Origin: Aphidius gifuensis
Taxonomy: Eukaryota > Arthropoda > Insecta > Hymenoptera > Braconidae
Assembly: GCF_014905175.1 (NCBI RefSeq)
Contig: NC_057789.1
Span: 8,370,001-8,434,000 of the forward strand
Length of the DNA stretch: 64,000 nt
Direction: 5' to 3'
The notes under the pieces are model-generated. The model worked only from the letters and a program-made list of their open reading frames with translations, was not told where the DNA came from and did no database searches. Below, in pieces: positions 37,923 to 49,416 of the stretch (positions are counted from its first letter, which is position 1; each line of letters begins with the position of its first letter). The position numbers were made by a program, and so were the translations under genes.

Positions 37923-38009
37923 TTTATAAAGCTACAAGCAATTGTTAACGTAAATATAACAGCCACTGAATTAGCTGGCACCATTGATGGATTTTTGACA
38001 ATCATATTT
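37923..38009 (-). pseudogene. Orphan intact signal-peptide exon
   Basis: An 87-bp exon (MIVKNPSMVPANS, core VAVIFTLTIACS, donor GTAAGTGAA) with no downstream coding exon: MITE copy 1 and AT-rich DNA follow. It is the undamaged counterpart of gene F's broken signal exon. It marks another lost LRR gene between J and G. Confidence 0.7.
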
Positions 38010-38049
38010 TTGAGAAACATTTCACCAACTCTGAAATAATTTATTAAAT

Positions 38050-39270
38050 ATTAATAAATTAATGTATTACAATTTTTTAAAAATATATTTAAAATAAAAA
38101 ATCTCAATTTTTTTACATGATATTTCTAATTCAAAATTATAAACTTTGATTTTTCTATAAATGTTTTTTTAATATTAAAGTATGTATAATATCAGTTAGA
38201 TGGGTCATTTCTTTACGCAATATGTATAAATTTTTGGAAACTATCGCTGCTGTATCTAATGATTATAAAATGCTCATGTTATTTCGTAAAATAAAAATAT
38301 AAGAATTTATAAAAACTTTTTAATCATGAGTATCAAAAATTATGAATACATGAAGTTATACACAACTATTGGATTAGTGTAATCTTATTATTTTTATTTT
38401 TATCGATAGATTCGATATATTGTTGTTTCATTAGTCAAAAAAAAAACATTTATTAATGCATTTTGATATTTATTTGTATCTGGATCTAACTTATATTTCT
38501 TTTTGATCTAAATGTATTTTATAAATTTTTTTTTATCAATTTATATTTATATACTATCTACTATTAATCGTTGACTGACATTTTTTGTTTTTAAATAAAC
38601 GAGAACCATCAGGTGAACCACTAGTCTTATCTTACAAATTGAACGAATAATTCTTACCAAATAATGTTTATAATGATAAGAGCTATATCGTTCTCGTCAC
38701 AAAAACATATTTTATGAAAAGTATTTACTTCAATAAATTAACAACACATAAAGAAAGGATTATAAATTATGAGAGAGAAAAAGAAAACAAAATGACCAAT
38801 TAAAAATTTGTAATATCAACTACAACTGTCCTTTTTTTGGATGAGGAATATGAGAAATGTATATGATTGAAGTAAAAATGTCAAATAAATATGATAAGTT
38901 TATCCTGTGTAATTATATACGAGTGATAAATTATTATAATGCTAGATGATAAAAATAAAATGAATTTGTTTTTTTGTCTGATGTTCATTTGATATTTATT
39001 TGAATAAACAGTGATATACAGGCAATTAGATATATATTTTTTTTTTTTAACACAAACATGATAACATTTAATTCAAAGTCACGTTAATATTATTGTAGAC
39101 AAAGTTTAATTATGTTGGTATATATTTTTTTAATATTCATTTGTTATGAATAATTCATAATTATTATAACAAATTATGAAATAAATAAATTAATAGATCC
39201 AATTATTTCAAATTATTTTATTTTTAAAATATAGTGTTTTATTAATGGTAAGCATGGTCGTTGTGAATAG
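38050..39270. other. Upstream flank and AT-rich spacer
   Basis: Carries duplicated cluster flank (CATTTCTTTACGCAATATG near 38203) and AT-rich DNA. No gene. The part near 39230 leads into the 3' end of gene J. Confidence 0.45.
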
Positions 39271-39274
39271 GATA

Positions 39275-40784
39275 TTAGAATATTAGATAATTTATAAAAT
39301 CATACCTATTCTTTATTAAATTTTTAGAATCTGTTGTTAGATTGGTTTCTTTAATTTTGATGATATTAAGGCTTGGTAAATTATTGAAAATATCTGGATC
39401 AAGATAATTTAGTGGGTTTGAAGATAAGTGTAGCCTTTCTAGATTTTCAAGACCATTAAATATATTTTTTGGCAATGTTGTTAGATGATTATCATGTATA
39501 TACAGCTCTCTAAGTTTTAATAGACCATTAAAAGTACTCGAGTCAAGACTAGTTAGTTGATTAGAATATAATGCTAGTACTTCTAACTTTACAAGATCAT
39601 TAAATATACTTTCTGGTAATGTTGTTAAATTATTTTCGTGTATATGAAGATTTTTTAAATCTAATAAACCATTAAAAGTATTTGATTGAAGATGTTCTAT
39701 TTTGTTTGAAGATATAGATAGCGAATCTAATTTTCCAAGACCATTAAATATATTTTTTGGTAATGTTGTTAAATGATTCCCATGTATATGAAGACCTCTG
39801 AGCTCTAATAAACCATTAAAAATACTTTCTTCAAGATAATTTATTCTGTTTGAATAAAGAAATAGCTTTTTTAATTTTTCAAGACCATTAAATATATTGC
39901 TCGGTAATGTTGTTAGATTGTTTTGGCTAATAGAGAGTATCTGAAGATTTGATAAATTATTAAAAATACCTGGCTGAAGAGAATTTATTCGGTTGTCTGA
40001 TAGATATAATATTTCGAGTTTTTTAAGACCATTGAATATATCGCTAGATAATTCTGCAAGATTGTTGTGCATCAAATTAAGTTCTTGAAGATTTGATAAA
40101 TTAAAAGTACTCGACTCAAGATAATATAGTCGATTGTACATCAAATTAAGCGTTCTGACATTTTTAAAGCCAGTAAATATATCTTTTGGAAGAACAGCCA
40201 AATTTTTAGAGTTGAGATTAATTTCATAACTATTCAGATCTTCACTGAGTAATTCACAAATTGTCGAATCATAATAAGATATTTTTTTGTTACAAAAATA
40301 TTTATTAGAAAATTGACTGTTTGACGTCAAAGCAATATCATCAAATATTTTCAAGACACCATTAGATTTTGTTAGTTTGATTAATATGCTAATTTCTTGC
40401 GATGTATTTCTCGGAATTGTGCAATCTATCACTGAAACATTAATAAACATTTGATAATATATTCAATTGATCTTAAGTGGGTTTAAATTTAAATTATATA
40501 TATTCAAAATCAAAGTTGTGTATGAGCTTACTTTGGTATTGTGGTAGAGTCGTACTATTTTCTACAGCCGTTCCACTCCAACTCTAAAAATTGTACAGTA
40601 TCTATAATTTTTTTGAAATTCATCTCCAAAAAATCAACAGCTTTTTTACTTGATTACTGTTCATTACAAAAAATGGCAAAATATAATGTAAAGTCTAATT
40701 ATTAAAATATACTCACAGGAATCACAAGACCGCATGCCATAAAAAGCTGCATAAATATACCAGCAACTGAGTTAGCTCGCATCA
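39275..40784 (-). pseudogene. LRR gene with frameshifted signal exon (gene J)
   Basis: Exons: 40717-40784 (signal), 40532-40583 and 39275-40431. The large exon is open and encodes a short pre-LRR region (SNKYFCNKKISYYDSTIC) without the coiled coil, then about 13 LRRs of the LTTLPKNIFNGL / LxxLxSSTFNGLLKL type. The signal exon keeps GIFMQ but has two extra bases relative to genes G-I, so it ends at a stop in its own frame and the hydrophobic core is lost. Its first codons were also replaced by MITE copy 2 (from 40801). A product could start only at a late Met without secretion signal. Called pseudogene; a cytosolic LRR protein is the alternative. Confidence 0.65.
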
Positions 40785-40800
40785 TTAGTAGATTTTAATT

Positions 40801-41232
40801 AAGTGAAAATATATTTATTGGAAATAATAAATTTATTTATATTAAATATATGTGAATTAATTTAATTAATGTTTAAAAAATATAAATTTATTTATTTACA
40901 TGAATTTACATTTAATTCATGTAATTATATCTATACGAAAATGTATTTTATATTTTTTAAAAACATAAAAAAAATTAATTAAAAATTTTTTTTTTTCGAC
41001 ATTGCAAAAAAAAAATTTGGATGTACTTCAAATTTAATTTATATTTTCCAAAAATATGAAATAAATTTACTTTTTGTATAGATATAGATTACATATGAAT
41101 TAAATATAAATTACATGTAAATTAAATTTAATTTATATTTTTTAAAACATTAATCAAATTTAATTCACATATATTTTAAATATAAATTAAATTTATTCTA
41201 TATTTCCAATAAATATATTTTTTTCACTTGGG
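40801..41232. mobile_element. MITE, CCCAAGTGGAAAAAATATAT family (copy 2)
   Basis: Inverted ends AAGTGAAAATATATTTATTGG and CCAATAAATATATTTTTTTCACTTGGG, with the left three C residues missing. It inserted into the signal exon / 5' intron of gene J, removing the usual start region. Confidence 0.75.
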
Positions 41233-41574
41233 AAACATCTTTTTAAGAAATAATCCATCAACAAACTGAAATTAATAAACGTAATGAATAATAATTATTA
41301 TAAAATATTTAAAAAAAAACAAAATTAAATATTTTGGATTATAATTTAAAATTAAATTTACATTAAAAAAAATAATATTATTATTTTTCAAGAATTTTTC
41401 ATTTGAGTCCTTAATTAAACGATAGATAAAAAACAAAAATATAATAAAAAAATTTTTAATTATATTGTAAAATTAAAAAAATATAAATTCATAATATACA
41501 TATTACTGTTTTGAGTAATGAAAAATTGAGTTAAAAATTATAGGTAGTAAATAAACCAAATAAAAGTACTTACA

Positions 41575-41765
41575 TTTGTTAACTTGAAAAATATTTAATA
41601 GATGATTTATATGATTATATGATTATATGATTTATATGATTTTTTCTCAGTGTATGTAATGCCCGACTACTCACGAACGAATGGACTGGTCCCAAAAATG
41701 ATCATAATTTATATGTGCAGCTGATTAAGTCTGCTTCATATCAGTTTCCTCAACTGCTGTATATC
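41575..41765 (-). promoter_or_regulatory. Promoter and UTR exon of gene J
   Basis: UTR-exon donor near 41575 (GTAAGTACTTTTA) and conserved AAACTGATATGAAGC plus ACTTAATCAGCTGCACAT on the - strand. A paralogue of 32475-32650. Confidence 0.5.
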
Positions 41766-42600
41766 ATGATATAAAACTCATCCTGTTATTGTGAGATTCA
41801 GAGACCTCAATAATTATCATGGTACTGATAAGGCCCATCTGGGTCATTTCTTTACGCAATATGTATAAATTTTCGGAAACTATCGCTGCTATATCTAATG
41901 CGATTATAAAATGCTCATGTCATTTCGTAATATAAGAAAATTGTATTATACATAACAATACTGAATCCATTGGAAAATAATAATTAATTAGTTAAAGTTT
42001 TATTTAACGAATAAATATATTAATAACAATATAAAATATATCATAAATTTTTAATTTTATTATTTATCAAGAATAAAAAATGAATGGAATAAAATTTGTG
42101 GATTATTTAATTTATGATTTATTTATTTTATTCCAATTTTTTGTGTATTTTTCATTTTTTAAAAAATATTTGAACATCAAGATATTGCTATTTTACTAGC
42201 AAACTGATTTTTCAATTAACTACAATTATTTTTATGTTTTTTTTGGGCAATATTGTAATAAAAATAACTTAATTTTATTTGACGTAATATATATGAATGT
42301 ATAAAATAGGAAACTAGTAATGAAAAACAAGTTGTGATTTCTATTTAATAATATTATTTAAGAATTTAAATATTCTAAAACCGTCAAACATTGTCTTAGA
42401 CAAATAATGAATGCAAGAAAAAAAAAAAAATAAATTTCTTTGTTAGAAAACTGGCTGTTGGGCGTTGAAGAATCATCATCAACTATACAACTGTCTCGTT
42501 TTTATCATATTGTTTTTCACATAATAATTGACGTTTCTTTTTCAATAAATCTTTTAATATTTTAACTGGTTTATCTGTTAAATTTGATTGATATGTATTT
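41766..42600. other. Duplicated flank plus LRR-linker relic
   Basis: To about 42415 it matches 32651-33300. 42440-42600 is a degenerate pre-LRR linker left over from gene H, parallel to 33870-34010. A short palindrome TAGGCGTAAGCCTA near 42624 resembles the hairpin ends of the larger insertions. Confidence 0.5.
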
Positions 42601-42716
42601 TTTATTTTTTTTTAATTTTACCTAGGCGTAAGCCTACTAGTATTGTTTTCACTATATAAACTCAATAAAATGGTCTTATCTCCTGGAATAATATAGATAA
42701 GATTTTCGTATTAGAA

Positions 42717-43760
42717 TCAAATTGAAACTTTGATCCAAGGGTACTTGTTTTTCAATTCTTTCTTGAAAGCAGTTGACTCTAGAGTTATCTGCTCATTTTC
42801 TTTAATTTTATTTTCTAACTGTAGTGATATATTTGAGTATTGTTGATTTTGTTCATGAATTTTTAACTCAAGTGCTGTTAAATTTTTTTCCAAGTTACAC
42901 TGATGATCGGTTAATGATAAAACACGATTTCCACAAGTTATTAAATTTTCTAAACTTTTAATATATTTTTTATTTAATTCTGAACATTCAGCAAGTGTTT
43001 GCGTTTGTTCTTTATCTTGACAGCTGATTTGTTGACATGTAATATCATTGAATTGCGATAATTGATAATTCGAGCCTTCATTTCCTAGTAGCAATGTTGA
43101 TAATTTATTGTCAAGCAATGTTTTTGCATCAAACAATATTTTGTAATTTTTCTTTTCCTTAGCCAAATCTTCCATAATTTTTGATATTTTTTCTTGTTGT
43201 AGATTCAAGTTTGCGTTGAGTTTTATAATTCCCAATGATAGTTCAGTGACTAAATCATTTTCGTTGATATTTTTTTGATGGTTTTGTTGATGAATCAAAT
43301 AAGTTTTAAGGTCATTCTTATAATTTTCAAGCTCTAATTCACGTGGTACACTTAGATGACCTTTCGAGTCAATAAAATATTTGTCTAACATCGATGATAC
43401 AGTCGTATGAGTTTTCAGGTCAATCTGACTTTCAATTACATTCGATGAATCAACTGCACCATTATCATTTGCCAATTTATGCAGTATATTTTGTGGAATA
43501 GTTGAAATTATTGTTGAACTTTTCTCACTTGAGCCCTGAAAATTAAACGATATCTATTACTAATTCCTTCAATTTAAAAAAAAATTTATTATCAACAGCT
43601 TTTTCTTACATTACTGTCTATTATCACCTAAAATAGCGAAATATAATATTAACTCTTACTAAAATATACTTACAGGAATCACAAGACTGCATGCCACAAA
43701 GAGCATAAATATACCAGCTACTGAGCTTGCTGGAAACACCAGTAGATTTTTAACAACCAT
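42717..43760 (-). CDS. Secreted coil-only protein (gene H)
   Basis: Signal exon 43674-43760 (29 residues, MVVKNLLVFP, core SSVAGIFMLFVACS) plus 42717-43535, in phase 0, giving 301 residues. It is the longest of the three coil-only paralogues. The mature chain carries LDKYFIDSKGHLSVPREL, YKILFDAKTLLDNKLS, CQQISCQDKEQ, AECSELNKKYIKSLENL and CGNRVLSLTDHQ, and ends with the unrelated tail KNKYPWIKVSI before any LRR. A separate TATA-type promoter lies at about 44438-44444. As a secreted helical protein it could dimerise with the coil of the LRR proteins (inference). Confidence 0.72.
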
Positions 43761-44017
43761 TTTATTTGGGAAATATATCACCAACACACTAAAATCAATA
43801 AATATTAATGTAAATTATTTCAGTTTTTTGAAAAAAATTTAAATGAAAAATCTTAATTTTATCGGTAATAATTCAAACTTAAATTTGCATAAAAAAAAAA
43901 TAATACTATATTATTTTGCATTAATTTTTTCGATTTATTTTTGTTGTAAAAATAAATTGTTTTAGATAAATAACAACAATATCAATTTTGATTTTTTCCT
44001 TTTTTTTTTAAGACGTA

Positions 44018-44159
44018 CCTGGTAGAAATTTGTGAGCGCTGCCCGACTTAACCTGTACAAGCATATAGGCTTATACATGTAAAGTCGGGCCAATAAGTCG
44101 GGCCAACGTCGGGCCAATAAGTCGGGCCAACGTCGGGCCGACGGAATTTTTCTACCAGG
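44018..44159. mobile_element. 142-bp MITE with internal GTCGGGCCAA repeats
   Basis: Ends CCTGGTAGAAATT and AATTTTTCTACCAGG are inverted. The paralogous sites at about 35433 and 50545 lack it. Inside are tandem copies of AAGTCGGGCCAA (44086-44140), far more GC-rich than the surroundings. Confidence 0.8.
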
Positions 44160-45393
44160 AGTATAATATAAACAATTAAACAAACTAGAATTTGTTACTG
44201 TATATTGGTTGATGAAAAAGTGAGGATAGATAAGTTATTAAAAAATATTTGGCTTGAAAATTATTGATAGTAAATATATCAAATAAAAATACTTACATTT
44301 ATTAACTTGAAAAATAATAAATAAATGATTTATATATAATTTCGATGTAACACTGAATTTACAAAATAAATAAAATGTATATATTTGTCGGTATTGTAGA
44401 TGGTAGTCAATAATAATTTTTATTGAATTATAGTTGTATTTATACTTGAGCTTGTACTTGGATAAAATGATGTTACTAAAACGATCATGTGATCCAACGT
44501 GAATTTACTTTTAAGAAAATATCGTAAATACAAGAAAATTATAATAAAATAAACAATACCGATTTATTGTTAAAATGACATTACTTGCACTTTAATGTAC
44601 AGACAAATGTTAAAATTTTAGTGTTAAAATTACTTTAATTATTTTAACTTTAAACAAAAGTAAAAGTGACATTACAAAACGACGCTACTATAGATATTTT
44701 CCAGGTCCAAATGACAGGTAAAAAAAAAACTATAAAGCAGGGACCTAAGTCGATGTTTATAGAGTATAGCCATGGAGTTTAACACCTCCATGAGTATAGC
44801 TAACTGATGGATGCATCTATGCACTTGAGGTAGGTCGGGGTTGTTCGGGGATGCTCGGGGCTGCGTTTATCCCAGGTGCCTTTTTGCCCTTGCACTATTT
44901 TTACCCTAAAGGGTAGTTTTGATTGGTTGGCCCACTCGGCTGATCTTACTATATATATAGATTTAAAAAATTTCTATTTAATTATTTATGAAATTGATAG
45001 TATCAAGAGGTTTCTAGTAATTTTTAGATTTTACCGATAATATTCCTTACATATTACTGCAATTTTAATTAAATATTATTACAATAAAATAAATAAATAA
45101 ATCAATTAATACAATTAATCCAAATTATCTAAAACAGTATTAAAAAATTTTCAATTTTCAAAAATTTAAATCAAAAAATAAATCGAAATAATGAAAAAAA
45201 GCGTTTAGATTATTTATTTATTAATAATTTTATATTTTTATTTATAATAAAAAAAATATCAGCTTGTAATTATTTTATAGTTTTCAATATAAGTACTAAA
45301 AAAAGTTTTATTGACTGAACGGTTATAAATATGATCAGTGAAATTATAGAGATTTATATTTCAAACTTTGATATTAGAATTTTATCGAGTTAA
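44160..45393. repeat. Segmental duplicate block (upstream of gene H)
   Basis: Second copy of the module upstream region (compare 35430-36288 and 50540-51345), with the UTR-exon donor near 44297 and the TATA box near 44440. It contains a 21-bp palindromic micro-insertion at 44771-44791 flanked by a 9-bp duplication. The remainder up to 45393 is the 3' flank of the LRR pseudogene. Confidence 0.6.
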
Positions 45394-47035
45394 TCAATCC
45401 TCAAAAATGATAAAATTATACCTTTTCTTTAATATATATTTACAATTTGTTGTTAGGTTGGTGTTTTTAATATTGATCTCCTTAATTTTTGTTAAATTAT
45501 TAAAAATATTGGAATCAAGGTCATTTAGTGGGTTTGAAAATAATTGTAGGATTTCTAATTTTTCAAGACAATTAAATATATTTTTTGGCAATGTTGTTAG
45601 ATGATTATCATCTAGAAGAAGCTCTCTAAGTTCTAATAAACCATTGAATGTACTTGACTCAAGACAATTTAGTGTGTTTGAATACAAGTACAGCGTTTCT
45701 AATTTTTCAAGACCATTAAATATATTATTCGGCAATGTTGTTAGATGATTTAATGATTATCATTTATAGAAAGTTCTCTAAGTTTTAATAAACCATTGAA
45801 AGTACTAGAGTCAAGATAACTTAGTTGATTAGAATTTAAGTTTAGTATTTTTAACTTTCCAAGATCGTTAAATATATTTTTTGGCAATGTTGTTAAATTA
45901 TTTTCTTCCATATGAAGGAATTCAAGTTTTAATAAACCATTAAAAGTACTTGATTCGAGATACTTGAGTTGATTTGAATGTAGGGCTAACATTTCTAGGT
46001 TGTCAAGACCATAAAATATATCTTTTGGCAATGTTGTTAAATTATTGTAACCTATCCAAAGTTGTCTGAGCTTTGATAAACCAACAAAAGTACTTGACTC
46101 GAGATAATTCAATCGGTTTAACCCAATGTTTAGGCTTTCAAGATTTTTAAGGCCAGTAAATATATTTTTTGGTAATGATGTCAGATGATTTTCTTGTAGA
46201 CTAAGATGCTTGAGATTCAATAAATTATTAAAGGTACCTGGTTGAATAGAATTTAGTTGATTATATGATAAATCTAATGTTTCAAGTTTTTCAAGACTAC
46301 TGGATAATGCTGTTAGATTGTTGTAGTCCAAATCAAGTCTCTGAATATTTGATAAACCATTAAAAGTATCTGACTCAAGGGGATGCAGTCAGTTGAATAC
46401 CAAACAAAGCCCTTTAAGATTTGTAAAGCCAGTAAATAAATCTTTTGGAATAAAAGCCAAATTTCTCCCGCCGAGATCAATGTCATAACTATTTAGATTT
46501 TCACTGAGCAATTCACAAATTGTCGAATCATAATAAGATATTTTTCGGTTACAAAAATATCTATTAGAATATTGGCTGTTAGACCTTAAAGCAATATCAT
46601 CAAATACTTTTCTTAAATCATCAAACACTTTTGTAGTTGATACAACTGTATGATTTTCATCATAATTAAGTTCAAATAATTTTTGTCTCTTTTCTATTAA
46701 ATCATTATTGGTACATTATCTTCATTGAATTTCATAATCGATATCAATGTCTTTAATAAATCAGCTGATTCAACAAGATTTTGTTGACTTATTTCAAAAA
46801 TTATTTCTTTCAACATTCCAGCTTCTTGCTGTTTATTTGTGAAATTTAATTGATATTGATTTTAATTGTTTTATCTGATTTATTTGTAATTCATCTGTCC
46901 TTTCAATCATGTTTTTTATTTCATTTTTCAGTTGGTTATCCTCGTCAGTTATATCTTTTATTTTTGGTTTAAGTATTGTTAAATTTTTTTCCAAGATGAT
47001 TGGCAATTGATGATTTGGAATTTTTTTCAAATGAT
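45394..47035 (-). pseudogene. Broken coiled-coil/LRR gene (K)
   Basis: About 15 LRR units of the J/L type can be followed in pieces: 45394-45735, 45750-46331 and 46389-46628, with part of the coil at 46833-47030. Lesions seen: an extra 8 bp near 45750 (TTAATGAT) that shifts the frame, an in-frame TGA replacing an Arg codon near 46390, and further shifts between 46628 and 46833. No signal exon is found upstream, where MITE copy 3 sits. Clearly inactive as an LRR protein. Confidence 0.85.
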
Positions 47036-47137
47036 AAAAAACAACTCATCTTGTTATTGCGAGATTCAGGGAATACCCAAAAAATATCATAATATACTGA
47101 TATAAGGGTCATCTGGGTCATCTCTTTACGCAATATG

Positions 47138-47408
47138 CCCAAGTGGAAAAAATATATTTATAATTCATATTTAATTTATATTTAATGGAAATATAAATTA
47201 AATTTAATGGATATACAGATTTGGGCATTCTAAAATTAAATTTAGAAAAAATTTAGAACAAATATGAATTAAATTTAAAATATGTACAAGTTTGGACATA
47301 CTAAAATTAAATTTTTTCTAAATTTTTTTTTATTTTTTGTAAATTTTTTCTAAGTTTTTTCTAAATATAAAGTAAATTTCCATTATAAATATATTTTTTC
47401 CACTTGGG
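47138..47408. mobile_element. MITE, CCCAAGTGGAAAAAATATAT family (copy 3)
   Basis: Perfect outer ends CCCAAGTGGAAAAAATATAT / inverse. The paralogous site near 32729 (ACGCAATATGTATAAATTTTTGG) is uninterrupted, giving an apparent 2-bp TG duplication. Confidence 0.82.
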
Positions 47409-48421
47409 TGTATATATATTTCCCCAAATTTTTGGAAAGTACAGCTGCTGTGTTTCGTGATTATAGAATGCTTATGTTAATTCGTGAAATAAAAATATAA
47501 GAATTTAATTTTTTAATAATGTTTATTAAAAATTACAAATACTACAAGTTTAGATTATACATAAGTTATGTAACATAACTCTTGAATTAGTGAAATTAGA
47601 ATATATTTATTTTGATATTATCAATAAATTTGATTTTATTATTCTTAATATATCATATTATTATTTTTGGAGTTAAACATTCTTCTTTTCTTTTGTACAA
47701 CATGCTATATCATAGTCTAATTTAATTTAATCAACTTGGTACGTAACAATATTTTAAAAAGTTTTGAATTCAAAAAAATTTAAAAATTAAAGTTGATGTA
47801 GTTATAAGTAACTCAATGAATAAATTGTAAAAAAATATATTTTTTTCTAATTTATTTTCTTATCCAATAGCATCATAGCGTGAGACAGAAATTACTATAA
47901 GTTATAAAAAATACATGAAAATGATAAGAAAAAAAAATCACAAAAAACTTGTTATGCAATAATTATAAGAATTTATTGTAGAATTAAAAATAAAAGTAAT
48001 GGATTCATTTAAAGATAATGATGCAATACTATAAAATATATTTTATTGGCAAAATTTTTATTCGGAATAATTAGTCATGTAATTGCAAGTTAAATTACAA
48101 TAATTTAATTTTTAATTTCAATATTAATCAATAGCAAAAAAATTGATGGAAAAAAATTTTTTAGATTTAATTTATTTATTTTTTTCAAATTGTCTGTGTT
48201 CTTTTTGTATGTATTTTTTATTTATTATTTTTACACGTTTTAATTCATTTAATTTAATTTTATTAGCAAATTGTTATTAAAACAACAACAAATATGTTGA
48301 AATCAATGAATTATTATTTATTTATTATTAGTTAAAATAAAATTAATAGTATACTATATATATATATATATATATAATATATATATATCATATATAAGTC
48401 ATAAATGTCATAAACTCATAA
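47409..48421. other. AT-rich spacer with (TA)n microsatellite
   Basis: Duplicated cluster flank then AT-rich DNA. A TA dinucleotide tract lies at about 48352-48392. No gene. Confidence 0.5.
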
Positions 48422-49254
48422 TTAATAATTTTTAAAATACTTGTAGAATACTCTATCAAATTGAGAAAGTGTTTGCGTTTGTTCTTTATCTTGACAGCTG
48501 ATTTGTTGACATGTAATATCATTGAATTGCGATAATTCATAATTCGAGCCCTCATTTCCTAGTAGCAATGTTAATAATTTATTGCCAAGCAATGTTTTTG
48601 CATCAAACAATATTTTGTAATTTTTCTTTTCCTTAGTCAAATCTTCCATAATTTTTGATATTTTTTCTTGTTGTAGATTCAAGTTTGCATTGAGTTTTAT
48701 AACTCCCAATGATAATTTAGTGACCAAATCATTTTCGTTGATATTTTTTTGACGGTTTTGTTGATGAATCAAATAAGTTTCAAGGTCATCATCGTCATTA
48801 TTATAATTTTCAAGCTCTAATTCGCGTGGTACACTTAGATGACCTTTCAGGTCAGAAAAATATTTGTCTAATATTGATGATACAGTCGTATGAGTTTTCA
48901 TGTCAATCTGACTTTTAATTACATTCGATGAATCAACTGCATCATTATCATTTTCCAATTTATGCAATATACTTTGTGCACCAGTTGAGATTATTTTTGA
49001 ATTCTTCTCAGTTGAGCTCTGAAAAATTAAACGATATCTATATGTATATTCTTCTATTTCATAAATTATAAAAGAAAATTCATTATCAACAGCTTTTATA
49101 CTTTACTGTCTATTATTACTGAAAATGGCAAAATATAATATTAATTTCTATTAAAATATATACTTACAGGAATCACAAGACTACATGCCACAAAGAGCAT
49201 AAATGTACCAACTACTGAGCTGGCTAGAAACACCATTAGATCTTTAACAACCAT
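48422..49254 (-). CDS. Secreted coil-only protein, shortened (gene I)
   Basis: Signal exon 49168-49254 (29 residues, MVVKDLMVFLASSVVG then FMLFVACS) plus 48422-49018, in phase 0, giving 227 residues. It follows G and H (LDKYFSDLKGHLSVPREL, YKILFDAKTLLGNKLL, CQQISCQDKEQ) but has an Asp run (NNDDDDLE). After KEQTQTL it diverges into SQFDRVFYKYFKNY, so about 75 residues of coil are missing compared with H. It may be a decaying copy, although splice sites and signal remain intact. Confidence 0.62.
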
Positions 49255-49416
49255 TTTATATTTGGGAGATATATCACCAACACACTAAAATCAATAAATA
49301 TTAATGTAAATTATTTTAGTTTTTTTGAAAAAAATTTAAATGAAAAGTCTTAATCTTATCGGTGATAATTCAAACTTAAATTCGCATAAAAAAAAAAAAT
49401 AATACTATATTATTTT

